Below are positions 31,253 through 38,138 of a stretch of DNA of 39,175 nucleotides, piece after piece. Under the pieces are notes generated by a model. That model saw only the letters and a program-made list of their open reading frames with translations. It was not told the origin of the DNA and made no database searches. Position 1 is the stretch's first letter; every line of letters starts with the position of its first letter. The translations under genes were made by a program, and so were the position numbers. The stretch comes from DATFHX01 sp035247945 (lineage in GTDB: Bacteria > Patescibacteriota > Saccharimonadia > Saccharimonadales > Saccharimonadaceae), in assembly GCA_035247945.1 (NCBI GenBank), contig DATFHX010000006.1, forward strand, positions 1-39,175. Direction: 5' to 3'.

Positions 31253-33049
31253 GTGGCTGACGAAAAGCGTGGGTGGAGACAGTTTCAAAACGTATCCTTT
31301 GATAGCAAGAACTTTTCAAAGCGCGTAAAGAAGGCCGAAGGCGCCACGGTTCGCCATGCGCATAAGTTTATTCTCAACCGCCTAGACAGTATTCGATCCG
31401 CAAGGAGGCATATCATCGTATGGCTTCTCCTCGTTGGCGTAATTATTAGCGCTGTAGGTGTTCAGTTCATGTGGTTCCGACAGGGCTATCAGGCGTCTGC
31501 CGCAGACACTGGTGGGACATATGCTGAGGCTTCTCTTGGCCCAATCGATACATTAAATCCTCTCTTTGCTTCGAGTAGCGCGGAAACGGCCGCGAGTCGT
31601 CTTCTTTTCTCGTCACTTTTTACACATGATCGAACAGGTGCGCTTCATGGTGATCTTGCGACAAATATGCAAATTGATAATGGCGGCAAGGTATATACAG
31701 TAAAAATTCGTTCGAACGCACGCTGGTCGGATGGGCAACTTCTTACCGCTAAGGATGTTGCCTTTACAATTAACCTTATTAAGAATCCTCAAACACGCTC
31801 CTCTCAGTATATTAACTGGAAAGATGTAACGGTAAAGGCGCTCGACGATACGACAGTGCAATTTACACTGCCTGCTGTATACGCCTCTTTTCCTCAGGCA
31901 CTCACATTCTCGGTGCTTCCTGAGCATGCACTAGGGAATGTTGCAGCAGGTGCAATTCGTGAGAATGTCTTTAGCAAGAGCCCGATTGGAAGTGGTCCAT
32001 TTAAATTCCGCCTTTTGCAGACAGCGACGGCAACCTCACAGAGCAAGCATACGATTGTCCACATGGTTGTAAATCCGGATTACTACATGGGTGCTGCGCG
32101 GCTTGGACGATTTGAGGTTCATGCCTACGATACGCAGGATGCACTCCTCCAGGCGCTTCGTACGGGTGAGGTGAGTGCTGCCGCTGATATTCAAGGAGAT
32201 GTGTCAAAGCAGGTGAATCCTCAGAATTACAAGGTGACGGTATCTCCTGTAGATAGTGGAGTGTATGCACTGCTTAATAACAACTCAGCTATCTTGAAAG
32301 ACAAGGAGGTGCGCAAAGCGCTTCAGGCGGGCACCGACACGAAGGCAATCCGAGATGCACTTGGAGGAACTGCTCCAGCGCTTACGATGCCATTTATCGA
32401 CAATGAGGTTTCTGGTATTCCGAGTGTTCCACCATATGATGTGAGCAAGGCCGGATCGATTCTTGATAACGCAGGATGGAAGCTATCTGGTAACTTCCGC
32501 CAAAAAGATGGTCAAACATTGACCTTTACAGTTACGACCACAAAGAACCCACAATATGAACGTGCTCTCGAAGTACTCGCGGGTCAGTGGCGTAAGCTTG
32601 GTGTAGATGTAAAGACGAATGTTGTCGACCCGAAAGACCCAACAGTAAACTTTGTACAGAACATTCTCCAGGCACGAAGCTACGACGTTCTGTTATATGA
32701 ACTAGTTATTGGTGCCGACCCCGATGTCTATGCGTACTGGCACTCATCACAGATTGGTATGAGTGGCTACAACTTTGCAAATTATAATAACGCCATTGCC
32801 GACGCTTCACTTGCGAGCGCACGTACGCGGCTCGAACCTGACCTACGAAACGCTAAATACGTTACTTTTGCAAACGAATGGGTACAAGACGCACCAGCGA
32901 TTGGTCTCTACCAATCCACAATTAACTATGTTTCAAACGTTAACGTACACTCAATTGACCCAACAGCCAAGTTTGCTTCAGGAACTGATCGATTCTCTAA
33001 CGTTCTTTATTGGAGTGTAAGCCAGCGACAGGTTTACAAAACTCCGTAA
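31253..33049 (+). CDS. Membrane-tethered oligopeptide-type solute-binding protein (SBP_bac_5)
   Basis: A 598-residue protein. About 50 charged cytoplasmic residues precede one transmembrane helix (HIIVWLLLVGVIISAVGVQFMWF, about 53-75) and a family 5 extracellular binding domain (PIDTLNPLFASSSAETAASRLLFSSL, ARWSDGQLLTAKDVAFTINLIKNP, SPIGSGPFKF, VRKALQAGTDTKAI). Such proteins bind peptides or other small solutes for import. There is no Cys lipobox; the unusual anchor is the internal helix. No ABC permease is encoded next to it. GTG start after GGGGCGTAGC, 22 nt behind secG. Confidence 0.9.
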   Translation: MADEKRGWRQFQNVSFDSKNFSKRVKKAEGATVRHAHKFILNRLDSIRSARRHIIVWLLLVGVIISAVGVQFMWFRQGYQASAADTGGTYAEASLGPIDTLNPLFASSSAETAASRLLFSSLFTHDRTGALHGDLATNMQIDNGGKVYTVKIRSNARWSDGQLLTAKDVAFTINLIKNPQTRSSQYINWKDVTVKALDDTTVQFTLPAVYASFPQALTFSVLPEHALGNVAAGAIRENVFSKSPIGSGPFKFRLLQTATATSQSKHTIVHMVVNPDYYMGAARLGRFEVHAYDTQDALLQALRTGEVSAAADIQGDVSKQVNPQNYKVTVSPVDSGVYALLNNNSAILKDKEVRKALQAGTDTKAIRDALGGTAPALTMPFIDNEVSGIPSVPPYDVSKAGSILDNAGWKLSGNFRQKDGQTLTFTVTTTKNPQYERALEVLAGQWRKLGVDVKTNVVDPKDPTVNFVQNILQARSYDVLLYELVIGADPDVYAYWHSSQIGMSGYNFANYNNAIADASLASARTRLEPDLRNAKYVTFANEWVQDAPAIGLYQSTINYVSNVNVHSIDPTAKFASGTDRFSNVLYWSVSQRQVYKTP

Positions 33050-33055
33050 GTTTGC

Positions 33056-33061
33056 TATAGT
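33056..33061 (+). promoter_or_regulatory. -10 box of tRNA-Leu(GAG)
   Basis: TATAGT, 21 nt before the tRNA. Confidence 0.4.
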
Positions 33062-33082
33062 ACTAAAAGTAATCACCCTTAT

Positions 33083-33169
33083 GCGCGAATGGCGGAATTG
33101 GTAGACGCGTCAGCTTGAGGGGCTGGTGCCCTTCGGGGCGTGGAGGTTCAAGTCCTCTTTCGCGCACCA
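33083..33169 (+). tRNA. tRNA-Leu (anticodon GAG), CCA encoded
   Basis: Acceptor GCGCGAA pairs with TTCGCGC (33159-33165); anticodon stem TCAGC/GCTGG encloses loop TTGAGGG with GAG; a long variable arm (GTGCCCTTCGGGGCG) marks a class II tRNA; T-loop GTTCAAGTC; discriminator A and encoded CCA (33167-33169). Confidence 0.96.
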
Positions 33170-33205
33170 AGTAAAAAGATCGATGTTTAGTCGATCTTTT
33201 TACTT
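33169..33205 (+). terminator. Terminator of tRNA-Leu(GAG)
   Basis: AAGTAAAAAGATCGA (33169-33183) pairs with TCGATCTTTTTACTT (33191-33205). Confidence 0.85.
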
Positions 33206-33299
33206 GGTTACGGTGACTATACTTGCGTTTTAGTGAAAAGTGTATATAAATAGTTTAGGTCGGTAATCATCGACTACTGTCAGCTCTCGAGGAGTGCAT

Positions 33300-34301
33300 A
33301 TGTCTGGATTTGCTTCCACCGCTACGGTTGTTGTCGTCGACAACGTCGACCCCGACAACCTCGCTGCCGCCCTTGCAGCGGCCCGTCTGCTCGATGTTAA
33401 AGCAGTAATCGTAACGGGGCGACCCGCTAATCCCAATCCGAAGGCTGCCAATGATGACGCTGAGTCTGAGATGACAGCAGCTGTTCACGCGCTGAATACC
33501 GCGCGCATGAAGGGATTCCTTCGGCGAAATGGGGTGCGTTGTCCTGTGTTTCAGGGGCTTGTAGCGCCGCACACGCTTGTTTCACATCGAGTGCACATTG
33601 ATGAACATGAACTCGATGTTGCGCGTGATGGTAGTAACTCGAAGATGCGGGCGGATGGCTTGTTTGAAGATGCCCTTGTGCATCTGAAGCGCCAGCGCGG
33701 AAGCCTCAACGTAGTAGTCGGTGGTCCTATGACTGAAGTGGCGGTTATGCTGGGCGAGAGCAGGCTGGCATCGAAGCTTGGGATGCTGACGGCGCAGTTT
33801 GGCGCATTCGGCTTTGGCGATGTTGAACTTATGGCGGGTGGCCGACGCCAGTTCAATGTTGCCTGTGACCCAACCGCTGCGGATGTGGTGCTACGGCGAT
33901 ACCCCAATCGGCTCTATATGGTCCCGACTGACATCACCAAAGCGCACGAGGCTGGATTTGGTGATCCAGCGGAGCTTGTTGAATCGCATGTCTGCAATGA
34001 GCTCGTTGAAGTGTATCGTCGTGCATATCCGAAGATGTTGGCGCCGCGAGGCGAGCGGATCTATCTGCACGATGTGCATCCCGTTCTTCTGATGGCACAA
34101 CTTCTTGAGCTGGTTCCTGTGGCATATGAGTGCAGCTCTGCGGAGATTGTCAAAGTCCCCCATATATCCACGGACCGCCCCCACTGGGGCGAGATCGATA
34201 TCCGGTGGTCGCGAAGCGTAACGCGGCGCTGGGTGGTTACCCGACAGAATGTAGGCGTGGTTCGACAGCTCTTCTCGACAGCGCTGGCGAGTCGGTCTTA
34301 A
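33300..34301 (+). CDS. Divergent nucleoside hydrolase-like protein (IunH superfamily)
   Basis: A 333-residue protein that I assign to the inosine-uridine nucleoside N-ribohydrolase fold. Matching blocks in order: DNVDPDNLAAALAAARLLDVKAVIVTG (cf. DTDPGxDDAxA), VVGGPMTEVAVML (cf. GPLTNVA), QFNVACDPTAADVVL (cf. EFNIYxDPEAA), MVPTDITK (cf. GLDVT) and LHDVHPVLLM (cf. HDPLAV). The first Ca-binding motif lacks the Gly-x and has Asn for the final Asp, so activity is uncertain. Start ATG 33300 follows GAGGAG at 5 nt; GTG 33294 overlaps it. GC-rich, with its own hairpin terminator, like the orphan cassettes. It could salvage nucleosides. Confidence 0.72.
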   Translation: MSGFASTATVVVVDNVDPDNLAAALAAARLLDVKAVIVTGRPANPNPKAANDDAESEMTAAVHALNTARMKGFLRRNGVRCPVFQGLVAPHTLVSHRVHIDEHELDVARDGSNSKMRADGLFEDALVHLKRQRGSLNVVVGGPMTEVAVMLGESRLASKLGMLTAQFGAFGFGDVELMAGGRRQFNVACDPTAADVVLRRYPNRLYMVPTDITKAHEAGFGDPAELVESHVCNELVEVYRRAYPKMLAPRGERIYLHDVHPVLLMAQLLELVPVAYECSSAEIVKVPHISTDRPHWGEIDIRWSRSVTRRWVVTRQNVGVVRQLFSTALASRS

Positions 34302-34330
34302 TCGACAAAAGTCTCATACCGTGTATGAGC

Positions 34331-34371
34331 CGGCGAGTAGGTGTGGAGAATCCATGCTTGCTCGCCGTTTT
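34331..34371 (+). terminator. Terminator of the nucleoside hydrolase-like gene
   Basis: CGGCGAG (34331-34337) pairs with CTCGCCG (34361-34367), followed by TTTTA; the loop has a small inner hairpin. Confidence 0.65.
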
Positions 34372-34405
34372 ACTGAACTTATATTAATATCATAGAAAAA
34401 TATAT

Positions 34406-34429
34406 GCCGGCAGCCTTGTGGCTGCCGGC
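34406..34429 (-). terminator. Terminator of the zinc-ribbon orphan gene
   Basis: GCCGGCAGCC (34406-34415), loop TTGT, GGCTGCCGGC (34420-34429), perfect 10-bp stem. On the minus strand ATATATTTTTC follows. Confidence 0.82.
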
Positions 34430-34434
34430 GATGG

Positions 34435-34821
34435 TTAGTTGCACCGATGTCCTTGCTTGATCAGGTGCTGCCGTACAACCTCGGGGAGACGGACGTCTGT
34501 CGCCTCCGAGAAGCTGTCACCTGAGAATGTGCGGTTGCACTGCTTGCATGCAGCCAGACTGAGAGGACCGCCGCAGGTTGCGCAGCAGCGGCTTCGCTGG
34601 AGGTACGGCGCACCCTTGGTCAGCTGGGCGCGCTCACTCTCGTCTAGGACTCGGACGATGGCTGCTTCGAGTTCTGCATTGACGTCATCGCTGCCGAGCA
34701 CCATCAGAGTGGGGCGCCTGAGCTCGACACCGACCACCTTCAGAAGCCGAGGACGGCCTCCTTCGAGGTTGATGGTGTCGAAAACACCAACTCGTGATAT
34801 CGATCGCGGGGCATAGTTCAC
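34435..34821 (-). CDS. Orphan protein with C-terminal zinc ribbon (GC-rich cassette)
   Basis: A 128-residue protein of unknown family. Residues 1-70 have strands and a helix (FDTINLEGGRPRLLKVVGVELRRP, VNAELEAAIVRVLDESERAQL); residues 79-94 carry CATCGGPLSLAACKQC, a CxxC...CxxC zinc ribbon, with two further Cys nearby (one directly before this block and one near the C-terminus). GTG 34821 is the only plausible start; AAAGAG directly abuts it, so ribosome-binding-site spacing is poor. A minus-strand promoter TTGTAA, 16 bp, TATAAT lies upstream (plus about 34850-34878). Nucleic-acid binding is possible but not shown. Confidence 0.65.
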   Translation of the reverse strand: MNYAPRSISRVGVFDTINLEGGRPRLLKVVGVELRRPTLMVLGSDDVNAELEAAIVRVLDESERAQLTKGAPYLQRSRCCATCGGPLSLAACKQCNRTFSGDSFSEATDVRLPEVVRQHLIKQGHRCN

Positions 34822-34914
34822 CTCTTTATTCTCGATTGACGGACACTATAATTATATACTCCTTAACGAATTTTACAAGTTTTGAGGGGCGTACACTTTA
34901 GCTACGATGTTTGT

Positions 34915-34920
34915 TATAAT
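34915..34920 (+). promoter_or_regulatory. -10 box of tRNA-Cys
   Basis: TATAAT, 9 nt before the tRNA. Confidence 0.6.
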
Positions 34921-34929
34921 ACGGGAGAT

Positions 34930-35003
34930 GGCGCGTTGACGGAACGGTTACGTGGAGCTCTGCAAAAGCTTTTAAATGGGTTCGACTCCCATACGTGCCT
35001 CCA
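34930..35003 (+). tRNA. tRNA-Cys (anticodon GCA), CCA encoded
   Basis: Acceptor GGCGCGT pairs with ACGTGCC (34993-34999, one G-U); anticodon stem GAGCT/AGCTT with loop CTGCAAA gives GCA; T-loop GTTCGACTC; discriminator T, as is typical for tRNA-Cys, then CCA (35001-35003). Confidence 0.96.
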
Positions 35004-35034
35004 AAATTCGATGGTAAACGTAAGCCATGTATCT

Positions 35035-35040
35035 TATAAT
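35035..35040 (+). promoter_or_regulatory. -10 box of the HNH gene
   Basis: TATAAT ends 6 nt before ATG 35047, predicting a leaderless transcript. Confidence 0.6.
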
Positions 35041-35046
35041 GATTGC

Positions 35047-35538
35047 ATGCCAACACGAAGGTCATGGACGGACGAGCAGCTGGTTGAAGCTGTCAAAGTG
35101 AGTTATAGTCGTCGATCTGTCCTGAGAGCTCTAAAGCTTGTACCCGCAGGGGGAAATTACGATCAGATTCGTAGAAGGATAGAGTTTTTAGGATTAGACG
35201 TATCACATTTCACAGGCCAAGGCTGGAATAGGGGTGGGGGTGCAACGAGGCACCCTAAAGCCCTGAGTGAACTTCTAGTTCTCGGGAGTGATGTTCAAAG
35301 TTTTAAACTTAAAAGACGACTTCTGGCGGAAGGACTAAAACATCCTGCTTGTGAGTTATGTGGTTGGGCGGAAGTTTCATTGGATGGACGAATCCCTGTT
35401 GAACTTGATCACATTAATGGTGATCATAGAGATAACCGACTGGAAAACTTAAGAGTTCTTTGTCCCAATTGTCACAGTTTGCAGCTTACTCATCGCGGTA
35501 GAAATAAAAACAGAATACATGCGCGGATGGTGGAATAG
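35047..35538 (+). CDS. HNH endonuclease lodged between two tRNA genes
   Basis: A 163-residue protein. The N-terminal helical part (SWTDEQLVEAVKVSYSRRSVLRALKLVP, then YDQIRRRIEFLGLDVSHF) looks like a DNA-binding region; the C-terminal HNH nuclease has CELCGW (about 103), VELDHINGDHRDNRLENL (about 118-135) and CPNCHSLQ (about 139), so a zinc-supported HNH fold. ATG 35047 is chosen because the longer frame runs through tRNA-Cys. It starts 43 nt after tRNA-Cys, and its last 18 nt are the first 18 nt of tRNA-Leu(UAA). Resembles phage or homing-type HNH genes; it may be a free-standing mobile endonuclease. Confidence 0.88.
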   Translation: MPTRRSWTDEQLVEAVKVSYSRRSVLRALKLVPAGGNYDQIRRRIEFLGLDVSHFTGQGWNRGGGATRHPKALSELLVLGSDVQSFKLKRRLLAEGLKHPACELCGWAEVSLDGRIPVELDHINGDHRDNRLENLRVLCPNCHSLQLTHRGRNKNRIHARMVE

Positions 35539-35608
35539 GTAGACACGCGACACTTAAAATGTCGTGGCCATTACGGTCGTGCGGGTTCAAGTCCCGCTCT
35601 GCGCACCA
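35521..35608 (+). tRNA. tRNA-Leu (anticodon UAA), CCA encoded
   Basis: Acceptor GCGCGGA pairs with TCTGCGC (35598-35604, one G-U); anticodon stem CGACA/TGTCG with loop CTTAAAA gives TAA; long variable arm (GGCCATTACGGTC); T-loop GTTCAAGTC; discriminator A and CCA (35606-35608). The first 18 nt are also the 3' end of the HNH gene. Confidence 0.96.
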
Positions 35609-35627
35609 TGATATGATTCATTGCTCC

Positions 35628-35667
35628 AAAAGAAGGTCTCAGGATTTATTCTTGGAACCTTCTTTTT
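35628..35667 (+). terminator. Terminator after tRNA-Leu(UAA)
   Basis: AAAAGAAGGT (35628-35637) pairs with ACCTTCTTTT (35657-35666), ending in a T-run. Confidence 0.8.
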
Positions 35668-35722
35668 TATGCTGGTTCGTGCATTTATGTTTTTTAGCTT
35701 GAGACCTGTCATACTAAAGCAT

Positions 35723-36184
35723 ATGAAGACTGTATTATTTGCTGACCTATCGACTGCAGATAGGGAATTGCTCCAGGAAGCTACTCGTCGATTAAAAAAT
35801 TCACTTAATAAGATCACAAATCCAAGCACATGTGCTATTGCTAAGACCGAAGGTGGACATTATTTTGGCAATAATATATTTCTATCCAATAACACACTTG
35901 TTTGCGCCGAAGCGAGTGCTCTGGCGAGTGCGATAGCGGCGGGTGATCGCAATGTCAAAAAAGTATATCTTGTCATTACCCGTGCAGATTCAGAGCCTAA
36001 GGTTGTTTCACCTTGCGGTAATTGTCGTCAGTGGTTGCATGACTTCGCTCGCTTAAATGATCACCCTATTGAGGTCTTCTCTGCGACGAGTAGGCTAGAT
36101 GAAGTAATGGTGACAAGCTCTGAAGAGCTCCTACCGGAAGGCTTCAAGTCTGCTGGGCTGGGAAGAATGATTGGAGAAAATTAG
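35723..36184 (+). CDS. Cytidine deaminase-like zinc hydrolase
   Basis: A 153-residue protein of the CDA fold, close in length to tetrameric cytidine deaminases (about 130-150). Zinc site: CAEASALASA (about 68-77; Cys ligand and catalytic Glu) and PCGNCRQWL (about 100-108; two Cys). It would deaminate cytidine or deoxycytidine to uridine in pyrimidine salvage; a blasticidin-S-deaminase-like substrate cannot be excluded. ATG 35723 is chosen since the longer frame crosses the tRNA terminator. A short hairpin follows at 36268. Confidence 0.88.
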   Translation: MKTVLFADLSTADRELLQEATRRLKNSLNKITNPSTCAIAKTEGGHYFGNNIFLSNNTLVCAEASALASAIAAGDRNVKKVYLVITRADSEPKVVSPCGNCRQWLHDFARLNDHPIEVFSATSRLDEVMVTSSEELLPEGFKSAGLGRMIGEN

Positions 36185-36267
36185 ACTGCATGGATATAGG
36201 CAAATGCGCCAAGATTATCTGGGATTTTATGCAATGGACACCGTCATAGCAGGCTATATTTGATTTC

Positions 36268-36292
36268 AAGCTAATGCTTCGCTAGCTTTTCT
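36268..36292 (+). terminator. Probable terminator of the cytidine deaminase gene
   Basis: AAGCTA (36268-36273) pairs with TAGCTT (36283-36288), followed by TTCTT. A weak stem. Confidence 0.5.
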
Positions 36293-36341
36293 TATGATAC
36301 GATGTACATGATGTGTATACCTGTCTTCGGAATGAGGGATA

Positions 36342-36581
36342 ATGAGTGCAGAGCGAAAGACGCACGAGTGTCTCGACATCTTGCGGGCGATTACGCTTGC
36401 AGCGACTTATGGCAAAGATCCAACGGCGGACGAAATGGCATACCACACGGGGTATGAGACTGCGCAGGTTCTTGAAGCGCTACTTGTACTTCGTGAACAT
36501 CGCCTTATTTGCAGTGGAGCTGGCACCGATCGCTTCCATCCGACACCGCTTGGCCGAATGCTCGTGAAGCGAGCAAAGTAG
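36342..36581 (+). CDS. Small winged-helix-like orphan protein
   Basis: A 79-residue protein beginning MSAERKTHECLDILRAITLAA. The pattern TADEMAYHTGYETAQVLEALLVLREHRLI then TPLGRMLVKRAK looks like a helix-turn-helix with a wing (HTH helices about 28-52), so a DNA-binding role is possible. ATG 36342 has GAGGG just upstream; TATGAT lies at 36293-36298. It is followed by a perfect 10-bp hairpin, like the other orphan cassettes, but on the plus strand. No family recognised. Confidence 0.6.
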   Translation: MSAERKTHECLDILRAITLAATYGKDPTADEMAYHTGYETAQVLEALLVLREHRLICSGAGTDRFHPTPLGRMLVKRAK

Positions 36582-36589
36582 TGCGCATC

Positions 36590-36627
36590 CGAGTGGCGAA
36601 TGAAGCTCGTGCTTCGCTCGCCACTCG
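36590..36627 (+). terminator. Double-stem hairpin after the winged-helix-like orphan
   Basis: CGAGTGGCGA (36590-36599) pairs with TCGCCACTCG (36618-36627), enclosing GAAGC/GCTTC (36602-36606/36611-36615). No T-run follows, so it may be a protective or regulatory structure rather than a classical terminator. Confidence 0.6.
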
Positions 36628-36647
36628 TAAAACTACTGTATGAATGG

Positions 36648-36653
36648 TATAAT
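36648..36653 (+). promoter_or_regulatory. -10 box of the lemA operon
   Basis: TATAAT; a leader of about 37 nt with AAGGGG before ATG 36697. Confidence 0.55.
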
Positions 36654-36696
36654 GAAAGCATACAAATCTATCGAATTATAAGGGGAAACTAAGAAA

Positions 36697-37254
36697 ATGA
36701 TAGCTTTATGGATTGTACTCGGAGTAGTGGTTCTACTGGCACTATTCTTGTGGATGACATACAACTCACTCGTAACATTAAAAGTACGTGTAGACGAGGC
36801 GTGGAGTGATATTACAGTTCAATTAAAGCGTCGTCTTGACCTTATCCCAAACCTTGTCAACAGTGTTAAGGGATATGCGCAGCACGAATCAAGTGTTTTT
36901 GAGAAAGTGACTGAAGCGCGTGCCACTGCACTAAATGCAAAGGGCGTAAAAGAAACTGCCGCAGCCGAGAACCAGTTTGAGGGTGCTCTTAAGAGTCTCT
37001 TCGCAGTTGCTGAAAGCTATCCTGATCTAAAAGCAAACCAGAACTTCATTCAACTGCAACAAGAACTTGTAGATACCGAAGATAAAATCCAGGCATCTCG
37101 TCGCTTCTATAACGGTGGTGTACGCGACCTTAATACAAAGATTCAAATTTTCCCTAATAACATCTTTGCTGGAATGCTCGGTTTCAAGCAGCGTGAATTC
37201 TTCGAAGTCGAAGATCAGGCAGCTGTTGAAAAGCCTGTTGATGTCAAGTTCTAG
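36697..37254 (+). CDS. lemA: LemA family protein
   Basis: A 185-residue membrane-anchored helical protein. An N-terminal transmembrane segment (IALWIVLGVVVLLALFLWMTYNSLV) is followed by the LemA core: RVDEAWSDITVQLKRRLDLIPNLVNSVKGY, LFAVAESYPDLKANQNFIQLQQEL, TEDKIQASRRFYNGGVRDLN and FPNNIFAGMLGF. Exact function is unsettled. LemA genes are very often next to htpX, as here with a 5-nt gap, which suggests a role in envelope protein quality control. Confidence 0.95.
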   Translation: MIALWIVLGVVVLLALFLWMTYNSLVTLKVRVDEAWSDITVQLKRRLDLIPNLVNSVKGYAQHESSVFEKVTEARATALNAKGVKETAAAENQFEGALKSLFAVAESYPDLKANQNFIQLQQELVDTEDKIQASRRFYNGGVRDLNTKIQIFPNNIFAGMLGFKQREFFEVEDQAAVEKPVDVKF

Positions 37255-37259
37255 TCCAA

Positions 37260-38138
37260 ATGTATAACGCAGTAGCAGCTAACAAACGAAATACGGTCAT
37301 AATTATGGCCGCGTTTGTTGGTATTATCGGAGCAATTGGGTGGGTTGTAAGTTATTATTACGGTAATCAGTCAATTGCATATTGGGTAATTGGCGTAGCA
37401 GCGGTCTATGCTTTTATTCAATATTTTATCGCCAGTAAACTTGCCCTTGCAGTTACAGGTGCACATGAGATTGAGAAGCGAGACAACCCTCGCCTGTACC
37501 GGATTGTTGAGAATCTCACGATTGCAACTGGTATGCCAATGCCAAAGGTCTATATTATTGATGACCCAGCACCGAATGCATTTGCGACCGGGAGAGATCC
37601 AAAGCACGCATCGGTAGCCGCAACTACAGGTATTCTCGATGTTATGAGTGACCGCGAGCTCGAGGCAGTCATGGCACATGAAATTAGTCATGTTCGTAAC
37701 TACGATATCCGCGTTAGTATGATCGCGTTTGGACTTGTGAGCGCCATCGGTATTCTTTCCGATATTGCTATGCGCATGTTCTTCTTTGGAGGAGACCGTG
37801 ATAATGAGAATAATAATCCTATCGCCCTTGTAATCGGTATCGTGCTTATTATTTTGGCACCAATTATTGCGACACTTGTGCAGCTTGCGGTAAGTAGGCA
37901 GCGCGAGTACCTTGCGGACGCGAGCGGTGCGCTGACGACTCGTGATCCAGAAGGGCTTGCGAGCGCGCTTGAGAAATTGGAGCAAACTGGTCGACCTATG
38001 CGACGTCAGAGTTCGTCAACGGCGCATCTCTTCTTCAATAATCCAATGCGGGCAGGGATGATGAGCCGTCTTTTTAGTACGCACCCGCCTCTTGAGGATC
38101 GGGTTAAGCGCCTCCGGGCGAATGAGGGTAAATTCTAG
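37260..38138 (+). CDS. htpX: HtpX zinc metalloprotease (M48)
   Basis: A 292-residue membrane protease. Two N-terminal transmembrane helices (TVIIMAAFVGIIGAIGWVVSYYYG and WVIGVAAVYAFIQYFIASKLALAV), then VYIIDDPAPNAFATGR, the catalytic MAHEISHVRN with HExxH at residues 140-144, further helices (about 160-215), and the third zinc ligand in QREYLADA (about 217). C-terminal FSTHPPLEDRVKRLR is the usual family ending. It degrades misfolded membrane proteins. Translationally close to lemA and directly followed by the next gene. Confidence 0.95.
   Translation: MYNAVAANKRNTVIIMAAFVGIIGAIGWVVSYYYGNQSIAYWVIGVAAVYAFIQYFIASKLALAVTGAHEIEKRDNPRLYRIVENLTIATGMPMPKVYIIDDPAPNAFATGRDPKHASVAATTGILDVMSDRELEAVMAHEISHVRNYDIRVSMIAFGLVSAIGILSDIAMRMFFFGGDRDNENNNPIALVIGIVLIILAPIIATLVQLAVSRQREYLADASGALTTRDPEGLASALEKLEQTGRPMRRQSSSTAHLFFNNPMRAGMMSRLFSTHPPLEDRVKRLRANEGKF

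Noticed and set aside
34882..35046. N-terminal extension of the HNH gene
   Set aside because: It would translate through tRNA-Cys; the ATG at 35047 with a leaderless -10 box is far better.
35621..35722. N-terminal extension of the cytidine deaminase
   Set aside because: It crosses the tRNA-Leu terminator hairpin and adds residues beyond the family length.
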